A stretch of DNA of 64,000 bases from Roseivivax jejudonensis (GTDB lineage: Bacteria > Pseudomonadota > Alphaproteobacteria > Rhodobacterales > Rhodobacteraceae): NCBI RefSeq assembly GCF_900172265.1, contig NZ_FWFK01000002.1, forward strand, positions 372,001 through 436,000. The letters run 5' to 3'. Numbering within the stretch: position 1 is the stretch's first letter; each line of letters begins with the position of its first letter. The position numbers were made by a program, and so were the translations under genes. Below are positions 51,660 to 61,399 of this stretch, in pieces. Below the pieces are notes generated by a model. That model was not told the DNA's origin. It ran no database searches and was given only the letters and a program-made list of their open reading frames with translations.

Positions 51660-53975
51660 TCAGTCTCCGTTGGCAGTCACAAGCGGCGAAAGCGGCGCGA
51701 GTTCGCGTTCCGCGATGCGCGCGGTCTCTTCGGGATCGATGATGAGGGCGATCTTGCCGTCGCCGAGGATGGTGGCCGCGGCCACCCCGGGAACATGCCC
51801 GTAATTGCCTTCCAGGCTCTTGATGACGACCTGCCGCTGGTCGATGATCCGGTCAACCGCGAGCGCCCAGCGCTCTCCCTGCTCCGTCTCCACGAGGAGA
51901 AGCACGAGATCGGTGAGGCCGAGCCCTGTCGCCCTGTAACGGAAGGCCCGACCCAGATCGACGATCGGCACCAGGCTGTCTCTCACGTTGAGGACCTCGG
52001 CACTCGCGCCCATCCGATGGACATGCTCGCCGTCCGGACGGATCGTCTCCACCACGGACGTGATCGGCACCACCATCGTCTGTCCCGCGACATCGACGAC
52101 CATGCCGTCGAGAACGGCGAGCGTCAGAGGAAGCGAGATCGCGAACGTCGTGCCGCGTCCGGGCGTCGAGGTGATCGAAACGCGGCCTCCAAGCTTTCGG
52201 ATCGCGCTTTGGACCACATCCATGCCGACCCCGCGCCCCGAGAGATCGGTCACCTGGTCCTTCGTCGAAAACCCCGGGAGGAACAGCAACCGATCGATCT
52301 CACCATCCGAAAGCTGTGCATCCCGCGCCACGAGCCCCTTGCCCGCCGCAATGTCGAACACCCTCCGGCGGTCGATCCCCGCGCCGTCATCGGCGACCTC
52401 GATCAGCACCCGACCCGACCGGTGCGAAGCGCTGAGGCGCACCGTGCCTGTCGGGCTCTTCCCGGCGCCGCGACGCGCCTCTGTCGCCTCCAGACCGTGA
52501 TCGATCGCGTTCCGGAGGATATGCGTGAGCGGTTCTATCAGGCGCTCGATCACCGTCTTGTCGATCTCGGTGTCCTCGCCTTCGGTCTCGAAGTCCACGT
52601 CCTTTCCGGCGACCTCCGACGTCTCGCGCACGATACGCGCCATTCGCTGAAAGAGCTGCTTCACCGATTGGGCTCGCAGCGACATGACGTTTTCCTGGAT
52701 CTGAAGCGCGAGGGACTTGTACTCGTCGAGCGACGCACCGAGGTCTGCGCGGTTCGCGACATGCGACTCGCTTACGCTCTGCGTCAGGACCGACTGATTG
52801 ATGACCAGTTCACCGACGATGTTGATGAGCGAGTCGACGAGGTCCAGATCGACGCGCACCGTCGATTTCGGGCTTTTGGCGCCACCCTTTGCGTCACCCA
52901 ACGCGCCGACGGCCGGTGTCTCTTGCGCCCGATACGCTGTGTCCGCCAAGGCGGATTGCGGCCGGCTGGTCGATCCGAGTGTCTCATCGTTCGCGATCGC
53001 GACGGGCGGGACGGCTGTGGTGGACTCTTGGTCCGAGCCAATGTCACCCCTCGACGCCTGCGCGGCTGAGCATTCGTCGATCTCGGGCCCCTCCGGACGA
53101 GGACCACCTGGACCGGCTTCAGGCTCGGACGTCGATTCCGCCGGGTCGGCTTCAATCCGGATCTCCGCCAAGGTCTCAACGAACTCGAAAATCTCGCGGA
53201 TGTCATCTTCGGAGCGTTCGGTAAGCAGATCGAGACGCCAGCCAAGATATGGCCGCTTCGCGGAGAGATCGGCGAACGCAGGGAGTGCGCCAGCATCGGC
53301 CGTCACCACGAGATCGCCGAGTGCGGCCAGTTCCCTGAACAGATACAGCGGTTCGTGACCGTTCGCAAAGAGCTCGGCCGTGGGACGCAGCTCAATGCTG
53401 AAGCGCGTGCGCGATGGGGATGGCAAATCGAGCGGGTCAGTCGAGAGTGCCAGGGGTGCAAAGGTCAGATCTTCGGCGTCCGCGTGTTGGAGCAGCTCAT
53501 CCGCGCCGATGGGCGCGTCCTCGCCTGCATCGGACGCTCCGGGATGATCGATGCGGCCGCTATCCGCCGGACCTTGCCCCTCGGCGAGGCGAGCCAATTG
53601 CGCCACAAGCGCGTCGTTCAGCGGCCCCTCGCTCCCGTCGCCCGCGCGGCCCGCCGCGACCAGGTCCGCGAGGTGATCCGCAGACCGTTGCAACACGCGC
53701 ATACTTTCCGCGTCCGGTGCCAGCTGGCCCGAGCGCATCTTGTCCAGAACGGTTTCGAAGCTGTGCGAAAACCGGACAATTGCGTCGAGACCGAAGGACG
53801 CCGCACCGCCCTTTATGGAGTGAACGTTGCGGAAGACCGCGTTGACGATCTCGCTGTCGTAACCTTGCGTCGTCGGCAAGTGCGCCTCGATGTCGGCCAG
53901 CCCATCGTTCAGTGCCTCGAGCAGTTCGTCGCATTCGAGGAAGAACATCTGCTTGATTTCGTCGAGCGAAGACAT
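51660..53975 (-). CDS. cheA: chemotaxis histidine kinase CheA
   Basis: CheA autophosphorylates in response to receptors and passes phosphate to CheY and CheB. The 771-residue protein has the P1 Hpt domain with phospho-His52 ([13 protein letters not shown]), and a middle region with P2-like segments (about 190-290) and acidic linkers. P3 dimerisation helices follow (about 370-440, [19 protein letters not shown]). The P4 kinase domain has the N box [20 protein letters not shown] and GRGVGMDVV, and P5 is CheW-like. ATG 53975 is used. An in-frame GTG at 53987 overlapping the cheY stop as GTGA is an equally good start. Confidence 0.95.
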   Translation of the reverse strand: MSSLDEIKQMFFLECDELLEALNDGLADIEAHLPTTQGYDSEIVNAVFRNVHSIKGGAASFGLDAIVRFSHSFETVLDKMRSGQLAPDAESMRVLQRSADHLADLVAAGRAGDGSEGPLNDALVAQLARLAEGQGPADSGRIDHPGASDAGEDAPIGADELLQHADAEDLTFAPLALSTDPLDLPSPSRTRFSIELRPTAELFANGHEPLYLFRELAALGDLVVTADAGALPAFADLSAKRPYLGWRLDLLTERSEDDIREIFEFVETLAEIRIEADPAESTSEPEAGPGGPRPEGPEIDECSAAQASRGDIGSDQESTTAVPPVAIANDETLGSTSRPQSALADTAYRAQETPAVGALGDAKGGAKSPKSTVRVDLDLVDSLINIVGELVINQSVLTQSVSESHVANRADLGASLDEYKSLALQIQENVMSLRAQSVKQLFQRMARIVRETSEVAGKDVDFETEGEDTEIDKTVIERLIEPLTHILRNAIDHGLEATEARRGAGKSPTGTVRLSASHRSGRVLIEVADDGAGIDRRRVFDIAAGKGLVARDAQLSDGEIDRLLFLPGFSTKDQVTDLSGRGVGMDVVQSAIRKLGGRVSITSTPGRGTTFAISLPLTLAVLDGMVVDVAGQTMVVPITSVVETIRPDGEHVHRMGASAEVLNVRDSLVPIVDLGRAFRYRATGLGLTDLVLLLVETEQGERWALAVDRIIDQRQVVIKSLEGNYGHVPGVAAATILGDGKIALIIDPEETARIAERELAPLSPLVTANGD

Positions 53976-53983
53976 GGTGCGGC

Positions 53984-54352
53984 TCACGTGGCTGCGATGC
54001 GGCGGATGGCGGCGATCAGCTTGACGTCGTCGAACGGCTTGACGACCCAGCCGGTAGCGCCGCTGTCGCGTGCGCGGGCCTTGAGATCCTGAGCGCTCTC
54101 CGTGGTCAGAACGAGGATCGGCAGCGCCGCGCGCGCAGCGTCTTCGCGGATGGCCGAGATCACTCCGAAACCATCGAGGCGCGGCATGTTGATATCGGTG
54201 ATCACGACATCCGGCTCGACCTCTGTGAGGGTCTCGAGCCCAGCCACCCCATCCTCCGCGGTATGAACGTCGAAGCCCGCGCGCGCGAGGCACATGCGCA
54301 GCATCTCGCGTATGGTCCGCGAATCGTCGATTGCGAGTATTTTCAGGGTCAT
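53984..54352 (-). CDS. cheY: CheY response regulator (first copy)
   Basis: A 122-residue single receiver domain. Asp9-Asp10, phospho-acceptor Asp53 (VVITDINMPRLDG), the switch Thr in LVLTTES and Lys in WVVKPFDD are all present. It lies between the STAS gene, which it overlaps as ATGA, and cheA. Single-domain CheY binds the flagellar switch when phosphorylated. The position next to cheA makes this copy a good candidate for motor control or a phosphate sink. Confidence 0.92.
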   Translation of the reverse strand: MTLKILAIDDSRTIREMLRMCLARAGFDVHTAEDGVAGLETLTEVEPDVVITDINMPRLDGFGVISAIREDAARAALPILVLTTESAQDLKARARDSGATGWVVKPFDDVKLIAAIRRIAAT

Positions 54353-54624
54353 GCATCGCTCCCCTCGGACAGCAGCTCGGCACCGAGGCCAAGCAGGCGG
54401 AGATCGTCCTCCATCGCGGCCGACGGACGAAGCGTGAAGCCGGCGCTGCGCGCGTCCGCGTCCCGGCGCGCCGCGAGCAGGACTTGCGCACACAGCGCGC
54501 CGCAGCTGCGCACTTGCGCGCCATCGAGAGAGACCTGGCCTAACGATTGCGCGGCAAGAGCGTCGTGGAGCGATGCCGCAGCGGCTGTGTCGAGCTTGTC
54601 CGGAAGCATGAATGGCGTGGACAT
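54349..54624 (-). CDS. STAS domain protein in chemotaxis operon
   Basis: A 91-residue protein consisting only of a STAS domain (VSLDGAQVRSCGALCAQVLLAA). At the usual D-S-S-G site the sequence reads R-S-C-G. The phosphorylatable Ser (Ser40) is kept but the preceding Asp is Arg. STAS proteins act as anti-anti-sigma factors or lipid-transport partners. In chemotaxis operons their role is unclear. AGGAG lies six bases before ATG 54624, and it overlaps the downstream cheY. No anti-sigma kinase gene is nearby. Confidence 0.75.
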   Translation of the reverse strand: MSTPFMLPDKLDTAAAASLHDALAAQSLGQVSLDGAQVRSCGALCAQVLLAARRDADARSAGFTLRPSAAMEDDLRLLGLGAELLSEGSDA

Positions 54625-54633
54625 GGTGGTCTC

Positions 54634-55173
54634 CTAGAACAGATCGACATCGCCGACGGCGACACGCGGGGGAGCGGTCTCGGCCGGGATCGCATCGGTG
54701 ACGAAAAGCATCTGGGCCTGTCCGGTGGAAGGGCGGTAGCGAAGACGCCGGGCCCGCTCACCACCCAGGCTTGACGAGACGAGGGGTATCTTTTCGGTGT
54801 TCAGGTAGTCACGCGCGAAGACGCAATTCGCCGCGCCGATCCGGCCGATGCCCCCTCCCATCGTGGCACCGCCGAAAAGCTTGGCTTCGAGCCGTGACTT
54901 TCGCGCGCCGAGCTTGAGCAAGGCGTTGATGAGAACCTCCATCGCATAGGATCCGTAGCGTTCTGAGTTGCCCATTTCGCCGTCGCGTCCGGCGAGCAGG
55001 AAATGGTTCATTCCGCCCACGCCCGCGATGGGGTCGCAAAGGCAGGTCGCCACGCAGGATCCGAGCAGTGTCGTGAAAACGATTCGGCCATCGTCGCTCA
55101 CGTCGTATTCGCCCTGAACCACAAGGCGGGTCGCGGCGGGCGCCTCGCGGGGATGAGAGCTCTGGTCGCTCAT
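54634..55173 (-). CDS. cheD: chemoreceptor glutamine deamidase CheD
   Basis: CheD deamidates glutamines of receptors and in some bacteria modulates CheC-type CheY phosphatases. The 179-residue protein has the catalytic triad in order: Thr34, Cys40 in LLGSCVATCL and His57 in GGMNHFLL. LFGGATMGGG and FVTDAIPAE come later. It ends in a C-terminal tail VGDVDLF, almost the same as the tail of the DxxxQ protein at the other end of the operon. This tail is an addition that suggests a shared binding partner. Confidence 0.93.
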   Translation of the reverse strand: MSDQSSHPREAPAATRLVVQGEYDVSDDGRIVFTTLLGSCVATCLCDPIAGVGGMNHFLLAGRDGEMGNSERYGSYAMEVLINALLKLGARKSRLEAKLFGGATMGGGIGRIGAANCVFARDYLNTEKIPLVSSSLGGERARRLRYRPSTGQAQMLFVTDAIPAETAPPRVAVGDVDLF

Positions 55174-55219
55174 GATCTCGTATCCGGCTCGATGTCAGGA
55201 CGGCGGCTAAAGGAACGGC

Positions 55220-57769
55220 TTAGAAGTCTGCCCACTTCTCGATGCCGCCGGCGGCTACGGGTTTCGGGAGCGGTCGCGCCCCGTCGGTCCCCGTGGTCGG
55301 GGCGGATGAGGCCGCGCGACCCGTGGCGGCGTTGCTTGTGGGCAGCCCGGTTTCGGCGACGCGGAAGCGCGCCAGAGTATCGACGAGAGACACGGCGTCG
55401 TTGCGCAGGGCCTCCGAAGCGGCGGTCGTCTCCTCCAGCCGAGCCGCCACCTGCTGTGTCGATTGGTCGAGCTGGGTCACCGACCCGTTGATTTCCTCGA
55501 GGTTGTTCGACTGCTGCTGCGCCGAACCGGCGATGTCCGAGACCAGGCCGGCAATCTCGGTGACGGACGTGGCAATGTGCTGGAGCGCCTGCCCCGTGCG
55601 CCCGACCAGATCGACGCCTTTCTGCACCTGCGAACCGCTTTCGGCGATCAGGTCCTTGATTTCGCGCGCGGCGTCCGAGGATCGCTGGGCGAGCGCGCGG
55701 ACCTCGGATGCGACGACCGCGAATCCGCGGCCCGCATCGCCGGCGCGAGCGGCCTCGACCCCGGCGTTGAGCGCGAGGAGGTTGGTCTGGAAGGCGATGT
55801 CGTCGATGACCTTGATGATCGAGGTGATCTTGTCGGAAGACGAGGCGATCTGGTCCATGGCGGCGACTGTTTCGACCACGACGTCGCTGCTTTCCTCGGC
55901 ATTGTCGCGCGCCGCCGCGGCCGCCGCGTCGGCTTGCGCGGCGCCCTCGGCAGCATGTTTTACCGAGGTCGTCAGCATGTCGAGTGCCGCGGCAGTCTGC
56001 TCCAGCGTCGCTGCGGTGCTTTCCGTTCGCTTCGACAGGCTGTCGGCGGTATTGCTGATATCGCCGGTTTCGTTGCGGATGTTGGCCGCCCGCTCGAGGA
56101 TCTCGACCAACGCGGTCTCGAGTTTTTCCATCGCCCCGTTGAAATCGAGACGCAGGTCTTCGTATTCGCTGGCGAACGGTTCGCGGATCCGTGTCGTCAG
56201 ATCGCCGTCGCTGACAGCGCTCAGCCCGACTCGAATGGCATCGACAACGGTGACGCGTTCGGCCTCTGCGCGCTTGCGCGCGTCGCGAGCGGTGGCGATC
56301 GCCTCGTGCGCTTCGGTGACGTCCTTGCCGAGCAGGATAACCCGGTCGAACTTTCCATTCCGGTCGGACACGGCGGTCAGGCTCCCGTCGACGACGACCT
56401 CGCGACCGTCGCGCGTCTTGAGATGCATGTTGCCGTCGAAAGGGGTCCCCCCGGCCGCCGCCGCCAGGCTGGCGGAGAGCGAGGCGTGATCCTGGCCGAA
56501 ACCGACGGCGAACGCAGAGAGATCGGTGCCTCGGAGACTGTCCGGCGAGACGTTGAGCGTCTTCGCGAAGAGCGCGTTGCCTCGGATGATCCGTCCGTCG
56601 CGATCGATCTGACAGAGCAATTGCGAAGACTCGATCGCGTCGGCCATCGCGTTCTTGAACCAGATGTCGCTGACATCCATCCATTCCAGGACGAAGCCGA
56701 TCGTGGAGCCGTCCGCATCGGTCGCGCGGTTCACGCGCAGTTCGATCCTGCGATTTCCGAGACGGAAATGGCTGGTCATCGTATCGCTGCCGAGCCGGGC
56801 GAGCCGCTCGCGGATTGGATCCGAGGTCGGATGGAACCGTTCGATGCTCTGGCCGACGAGCGTGTCGGGGTCGAAGTCGATGCGGCCGCTTTCCTTGAGC
56901 GCTGCACGCGCGGCCTGGAAGATCGCGACCATCGGGCCGTTCACCGCCATGATGTTCAGATCGGTATCGACGAGCATGATCGCCGCCGACGAGTTGCGGA
57001 AGGCCGCCCCCTGAAAACGCCGGTCACGTTCGGCCTCGCGACCCTCGTCGAGATCGACGCGCAGATCCTCCAGCGCGCGGGCAATGTCACCGATCTCGTC
57101 CGCGCGGTCGTTCATGGGAACCTCGACCTCGCGGTTGCCGAGGCGGAGCCCGTCGATGACATCACGCGCGGTGCGGATCGGATCGACGAGCACGCGCTTG
57201 TAGAGCGCGATCGTGACACCGAGCACGATCAGCGTGACCAGGGCAGAGACTGCGATCGCCTGCAGGGCAAGCGCGCGCGACCGCGCCTCGAGCGCGTCGT
57301 CGTTCCAGAATGAAACGAGGACCCCGACCGGATCCGGAATCGCGCCGTAGTGGATCGGCGCAGCGAAGCCGAGTTGCCCGTCCGCGACCACTGCGCCCTC
57401 CGCGAGCGCGCGGGCCGCGAGGTCTTCAACCGCCCCCTCCGAAAAGGCGCCCCGGCTGGCGATCGGCGCGCCGTCCGCGCTCAGGATCATGGCGCCGGAC
57501 ACATCGTTCTGTTCCATGGACATCAGGCGATCGATGAACTCCTCGGCGTGCTCGGCATTGCCGAAGCGCACGGCAGCGGCCGACATGTCTCCGACAAGGG
57601 CGGTGAGGTTGCGCGCCTCTTCGGTCAGTCCGGAGCGGGCGCTTTCGAGAATCCCGCGGCCATAGACGACCGATATGGCCGTGGCGACGATGACGCAGGA
57701 CAGAACGCAGAGGCACGCGATCTTCACGAAGACCGAGCGAAGACGGAAGGATGACGTGGAACCGGGCAT
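55220..57769 (-). CDS. methyl-accepting chemotaxis protein with PAS domains
   Basis: An 849-residue transmembrane receptor. It has helix TM1 (about 14-36), a periplasmic domain (37-170), TM2 (about 171-192), and HAMP (about 193-245). Two PAS-like domains follow (about 258-370, [19 protein letters not shown], and 378-490, [20 protein letters not shown]), then a second HAMP-like segment and the MA signalling hairpin with [27 protein letters not shown]. The C-terminus EKWADF fits the xWxxF tether peptide that binds CheR or CheD. It is the only receptor in the window. Confidence 0.93.
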   Translation of the reverse strand: MPGSTSSFRLRSVFVKIACLCVLSCVIVATAISVVYGRGILESARSGLTEEARNLTALVGDMSAAAVRFGNAEHAEEFIDRLMSMEQNDVSGAMILSADGAPIASRGAFSEGAVEDLAARALAEGAVVADGQLGFAAPIHYGAIPDPVGVLVSFWNDDALEARSRALALQAIAVSALVTLIVLGVTIALYKRVLVDPIRTARDVIDGLRLGNREVEVPMNDRADEIGDIARALEDLRVDLDEGREAERDRRFQGAAFRNSSAAIMLVDTDLNIMAVNGPMVAIFQAARAALKESGRIDFDPDTLVGQSIERFHPTSDPIRERLARLGSDTMTSHFRLGNRRIELRVNRATDADGSTIGFVLEWMDVSDIWFKNAMADAIESSQLLCQIDRDGRIIRGNALFAKTLNVSPDSLRGTDLSAFAVGFGQDHASLSASLAAAAGGTPFDGNMHLKTRDGREVVVDGSLTAVSDRNGKFDRVILLGKDVTEAHEAIATARDARKRAEAERVTVVDAIRVGLSAVSDGDLTTRIREPFASEYEDLRLDFNGAMEKLETALVEILERAANIRNETGDISNTADSLSKRTESTAATLEQTAAALDMLTTSVKHAAEGAAQADAAAAAARDNAEESSDVVVETVAAMDQIASSSDKITSIIKVIDDIAFQTNLLALNAGVEAARAGDAGRGFAVVASEVRALAQRSSDAAREIKDLIAESGSQVQKGVDLVGRTGQALQHIATSVTEIAGLVSDIAGSAQQQSNNLEEINGSVTQLDQSTQQVAARLEETTAASEALRNDAVSLVDTLARFRVAETGLPTSNAATGRAASSAPTTGTDGARPLPKPVAAGGIEKWADF

Positions 57770-57814
57770 GGATCAGACCTGCGATGAGTGGAGTGTGCGG
57801 GTGGAGCGGCCGGT

Positions 57815-58384
57815 TCAGAACGCGTCGATGTTGAGACCGACGGTGACGGCGCCCAGGAGCGCGCCGGTCGCGGCAGTCAGCGGCATCGAGATCTGAAGCT
57901 GGTAGGTCTGCGTCGACTCATCGAACTCGACCTCGCTGGTGTGCACCGCACCGGCGCCTGCCGCGTACGTCTCGAGAAATTTCGCCTCGTCTCCCTGCCA
58001 GAAGTCGGAAGTGATGCCGCTGATCGCGGCGTTGAGACCGCGCCGATCCATGACGATGATTTCGGTCACCCGGCCCTGCGATTGCGCGATCGCGTCGCGC
58101 AGGCGCTGGCTCGCCTCATGATCGGCGACCGCGGCGATCGTCGGCGCGTCGGCTGCGCCGATCTCGCCGCGCCACCGGGCATCGAGGGCGATGATCTCTT
58201 CCTCCGTCAGATCGGCATGACGCGCATTGCTGTACGCGATCGCGGATAGGATTTCCGGTTCGGCCATCCAGTCGTGCACCAGGTCGCGCACGTAGTCGGT
58301 CATTGCCAACGTACCCTCGGCAGCATGAAGCGGACCCGCGAGGCACAGCATCGCGGCGCCGAGGCGGAGGGAGGTGAACAGCAT
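57815..58384 (-). CDS. soluble periplasmic PDC-type sensor-domain protein
   Basis: A 189-residue protein with a signal peptide (MLFTSLRLGAAMLCLAGPLHA) and no further membrane helix. The body looks like a single PDC/Cache-type sensor: a long N-terminal helix (YVRDLVHDWMAEPEILSAI), then VTEIIVMDRRGLNAAISGITSDFW, a ligand-pocket region, and QISMPLTAATGALLGAVTVGLNI at the end. It is the first gene of the chemotaxis operon, 45 bases before the MCP. A free periplasmic sensor domain next to an MCP could present ligand to the receptor. AGGAG precedes ATG 58384. Confidence 0.7.
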   Translation of the reverse strand: MLFTSLRLGAAMLCLAGPLHAAEGTLAMTDYVRDLVHDWMAEPEILSAIAYSNARHADLTEEEIIALDARWRGEIGAADAPTIAAVADHEASQRLRDAIAQSQGRVTEIIVMDRRGLNAAISGITSDFWQGDEAKFLETYAAGAGAVHTSEVEFDESTQTYQLQISMPLTAATGALLGAVTVGLNIDAF

Positions 58385-58446
58385 GGCGAATCTCCTGAGC
58401 ACGCCGGCAACCGGAGCCGGCGAACGAGACCATGCGCACGCACGCT

Positions 58447-58464
58447 TAAATCGCGGTAAATCGC
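58447..58464. promoter_or_regulatory. helically phased direct repeat upstream of the chemotaxis operon
   Basis: TAAATCGC occurs at 58447-58454 and again at 58457-58464, and the ten-base units TAAATCGCGG and TAAATCGCCG differ in one base. The period of ten places both on one face of the helix, about 62-80 bases before the first gene. It could be a regulator or sigma-factor contact site. No known regulator is matched. Confidence 0.35.
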
Positions 58465-58497
58465 CGTCGCGTCTTCGTTCGCGCGGCGCCTAAATTT

Positions 58498-58516
58498 GCT
58501 CCCAATACATGGGAGC
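58498..58516. repeat. perfect inverted repeat between xylB and chemotaxis operon
   Basis: GCTCCCA (58498-58504) pairs with TGGGAGC (58510-58516) around ATACA. On the plus strand a run of six Ts starts seven bases later, which is too far for a good intrinsic terminator. On the minus strand it follows xylB and is flanked by A-rich sequence. It is either a weak terminator for xylB or an operator. Confidence 0.45.
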
Positions 58517-58567
58517 GAGTTGGTTTTTTATTTCCAGACAGCAGCTTGCCGCAAGAACTTCAGGTCG

Positions 58568-60016
58568 TTACTGCGCCGCGCGGATATGCGGATAGGCGGA
58601 CCGGAAGGCCGCGTGCGCCTCGTCCATCGCCTCTCGCAGGTCGGGATGCGGCAGGATTTCCGCTCCGGAAGACGGCGGCTGCATCACCTCTTGCGACGCC
58701 GCACCGGTGGCGGCGCACAGACCGAGCCGTGCCGCGCCAAGCGCGGCTCCGAACTCGCCGCCCTCCGGCACGTCCAGCGGAACGTCCAGCACGGTCGAAA
58801 CGAGATCCAGCCAGTATCGTGACCGCGTGCCGCCGCCGATTGCCCAAAGCCGCTCGATGCGGGCGCCGGTGTCACGCAACGCGTCGAAACTGTCGCGCAG
58901 GCCGAACGCCACGCCTTCGAGCACCGCGCGGGTGAGGTCGTCGCGCCCGGTCTCGGCGCCGAGCCCGGTGAAACTGCCGCGGATGGCGGCATCGTTGTGC
59001 GGTGTGCGTTCGCCGGAGAGGTAGGGCAGAAATCGCACGCGCCCCGGCGCCTCGAGATCGCGCAGTCCTGCGGTCAGGTCCGCGGGCGTCGCCCCGGTCA
59101 CCTGTGCCAGCCAGTTGAGACTGTCGGTCGCCGCGAGCATCACCCCCATCTGGTACCAGCGGCCCGGCACCGCGTGACAGAACGTATGAACCGCCGTCTC
59201 GGGCGCCGGTGCGTAGCCATCGCGCGCGGCCAGCAGCACCCCAGACGTCCCGAGCGAGACGAAGCCCTGCCCTTCGGCCATCGCCCCGATTCCGCAGGCG
59301 GCGGCAGCGTTGTCGCCGGCGCCGCCCGCGACGGCGACATCCGGTCCGACGCCCCAGCGGCGCGCGATGTCCGCGCGCAGGGTGCCGGCGCGCTCCGACC
59401 CTTCGACCAGTGCCGGCATCTGGCTGCGCGTCACGGTGCCGGCCGCGAGAAGTGCGTCGGACCAGTCGCGCGCACCTGTGTCCAGCCAGGACGTGCCGGC
59501 CGCGTCGGACATGTCGCCGACCGCGTCACCGGTCAGGTGGTAGTTGAGATAGGCCGCCGGCAGCAGCACGCGCGCTGTCCGGGCAAAGATCTCGGGCTCT
59601 TGCGCCGCGACCCACAGCAGCTTGGGCGCCGTGAACCCCGGAAAGACGATGTTGCCCGACAGACGCCGCACCTCGGGATCGGCATCGAGCGCTGCCGCCT
59701 CGGCGTGCGCGCGGGTGTCGTTCCACAGGATGCAGGGGCGGAGCACCGCCCCCGCCTCGTCGAGAAGCGTGGCGCCGTGCATGTGCCCCGCGACGCCGAT
59801 CCCGGCGAGATCGGCGAAGGCCGGATGCGCCGCCGACAATTCGGCGACGGCGGCATCGAGCGCGGCAATCCACGCGGCCGGATCCTGCTCGCTCCAGCCG
59901 GGATGCGGATGGGACACGTCGTAGGCGCGCTCGGAGGCGCCCACCGGCACGCCGTCTCCGTCGACCAGCAGAGCGCGCAGACCAGACGTGCCCAGATCGA
60001 TGCCCAGAAAGCTCAT
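58568..60016 (-). CDS. xylB: xylulokinase
   Basis: XylB phosphorylates D-xylulose to xylulose-5-phosphate. The 482-residue FGGY kinase begins MSFLGIDLGTSGLRALLVDG (first ATP loop). Substrate-binding elements include AGHMHGATLLD and CILWNDTRA. Catalytic Asp235 lies in GGAGDNAAAACG, and a second ATP region follows in GVAFGLRDSFDAL..IGGGTRS. GGAGGAG lies before ATG 60016. No xylA or sugar transporter adjoins it, and the divergent neighbour encodes an amine-type ABC system. Specificity is therefore from sequence similarity only. Confidence 0.88.
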   Translation of the reverse strand: MSFLGIDLGTSGLRALLVDGDGVPVGASERAYDVSHPHPGWSEQDPAAWIAALDAAVAELSAAHPAFADLAGIGVAGHMHGATLLDEAGAVLRPCILWNDTRAHAEAAALDADPEVRRLSGNIVFPGFTAPKLLWVAAQEPEIFARTARVLLPAAYLNYHLTGDAVGDMSDAAGTSWLDTGARDWSDALLAAGTVTRSQMPALVEGSERAGTLRADIARRWGVGPDVAVAGGAGDNAAAACGIGAMAEGQGFVSLGTSGVLLAARDGYAPAPETAVHTFCHAVPGRWYQMGVMLAATDSLNWLAQVTGATPADLTAGLRDLEAPGRVRFLPYLSGERTPHNDAAIRGSFTGLGAETGRDDLTRAVLEGVAFGLRDSFDALRDTGARIERLWAIGGGTRSRYWLDLVSTVLDVPLDVPEGGEFGAALGAARLGLCAATGAASQEVMQPPSSGAEILPHPDLREAMDEAHAAFRSAYPHIRAAQ

Positions 60017-60365
60017 GTCCCTCTCCTCCGGTGCGAGTGTCCCGCCCGAACCTGACGGGCGCGCGCGACATGGGCAACCGGTTGACGATCGGACCCGAGT
60101 CGCCTCGGGCCGAGGCATCGGACGGTCCGAAAACGCGACGCCATTCCGCGTCAATTTGCGACATTTCTTTAAACTTTTGCGGCAAATCGCCGGAAATTCG
60201 GATACATCGGGTTTTCTCGGCAAGGATCCGCCGCTATGTCGCCTTCCACGAACGCCGGACCAATGTCACGACGGTCGATCCGCGGCCCAGGCTGGGCCGC
60301 CCTTGCCTGCGACGCGGCGCACCGCCGCCCTCGGTCCGGCAGTGCAACCAATTCAAGGGGACACC
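60017..60365. other. divergent intergenic region xylB / ABC operon (349 bp)
   Basis: No gene is supported. The centre (about 60145-60235) is relatively AT-rich. It holds an inverted repeat ATTTGC (60154-60159) / GCAAAT (60182-60187), and a GC hairpin CCCGAG (60094-60099) / CTCGGG (60104-60109) lies closer to xylB. Promoters for both divergent transcripts must lie here, and the ATTTGC dyad is the best operator candidate. Confidence 0.5.
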
Positions 60366-61340
60366 ATGCGAAAGCTGACACTGACGACAGCGCTTACCCT
60401 TCTGGCCGCGCCGGCCCTCGCGCAGGACGGCGAGAGCTGCGGCGAGGTTTCGATCACCGAGATGAACTGGGCGTCCGCGTCCGTCGTGACCAATGTCGCG
60501 AACTTCATCATGGAACAGGGCTATGGCTGCGACGTCTCGATCGTGCCGTCCGACACCGTCCCGGCCGTGACCTCGGTGTCCGAGAACGGCGAGCCCGACA
60601 TCGTCACCGAGCTCTGGACCAACTCCACGGGCGAGGTCTATCAGCGCCTGAAGGACGAAGGCCGCGTCGAGGAGCTCGGCGCCGTGCTCGAGCCCGGGGG
60701 CGTCGAAGGCTGGTGGATCCCCTCATACCTCGCGGAAGAGCATCCTGAACTGACATCGATCGAAAGTATCCTCGAGAACCCCGATCTCGTCGGCGGCCGG
60801 TTCCACAACTGCCCGGAAGGCTGGGGCTGCCGCGTCGTGAACGACAACATCCTGCCCGCGTTCGGCGTTGCCGATGCCGGCATCGAGGTGTTCGACCACG
60901 GCTCGGGCGAAACGCTGGCCACGTCGATGGCATCGGCCTACGAGAGCGAGGAGCCCTGGTTCGGCTACTACTGGGCGCCGACCGCGCCGCTCGGCCGGTA
61001 CGACATGGTGAAGGTCGATCTCGGCGGCTATGACGAGGAGGCGCACAACGCCGCGCAGAACCCGGACGCGACCGATGTCGGCCGCACGGGCTTCCCGGCC
61101 GCGCCGGTGAACACCGCTGTGACGACGACCTTCTCCGAAGAGCACCCGGACCTGACCGAGTTCCTGTCGAAAATGACCTTCGACGTGGACACGATGAACG
61201 CCATCGTCGCGTGGATGGAGGAAAATTCCGCCTCGGGCGAGGAAGGTGCCGTCTACTTCCTGACCAACTATCAGGACACCTGGACCAACTGGATCGACGA
61301 TGCCGCACGCGAGAACCTCGCATCGGTGCTCGAGCAGTAA
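60366..61340 (+). CDS. ABC transporter substrate-binding protein, glycine-betaine/proline (OpuAC) type
   Basis: A 324-residue periplasmic protein with signal peptide MRKLTLTTALTLLAAPALAQ. The mature part begins with ESCGEVSITEMNWASASVV, then GYGCDVSIV and DIVTELWTN, and includes FHNCPEGWGCRVVNDNI with a cysteine pair and EPWFGYYWAPTAPLGRYDMVKVDL. This is the OpuAC-like fold used for glycine betaine, choline or related compatible solutes. AAGGGG precedes the ATG. It is the first gene of the operon and is closely similar to the next gene. Confidence 0.88.
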   Translation: MRKLTLTTALTLLAAPALAQDGESCGEVSITEMNWASASVVTNVANFIMEQGYGCDVSIVPSDTVPAVTSVSENGEPDIVTELWTNSTGEVYQRLKDEGRVEELGAVLEPGGVEGWWIPSYLAEEHPELTSIESILENPDLVGGRFHNCPEGWGCRVVNDNILPAFGVADAGIEVFDHGSGETLATSMASAYESEEPWFGYYWAPTAPLGRYDMVKVDLGGYDEEAHNAAQNPDATDVGRTGFPAAPVNTAVTTTFSEEHPDLTEFLSKMTFDVDTMNAIVAWMEENSASGEEGAVYFLTNYQDTWTNWIDDAARENLASVLEQ

Positions 61341-61348
61341 GTCCTCAT

Positions 61349-61380
61349 GCGGCCGGCGCGCAAAACACTGCGCCGGCCGC
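61349..61380 (+). repeat. intercistronic hairpin after first binding-protein gene
   Basis: GCGGCCGGCGC (61349-61359) pairs perfectly with GCGCCGGCCGC (61370-61380) around a ten-base loop, eight bases after the stop codon. No U-tract follows, so it should block 3' exonucleases or reduce read-through rather than fully terminate. Confidence 0.7.
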
Positions 61381-61399
61381 CCGGATTCCGGAGCCTTGC

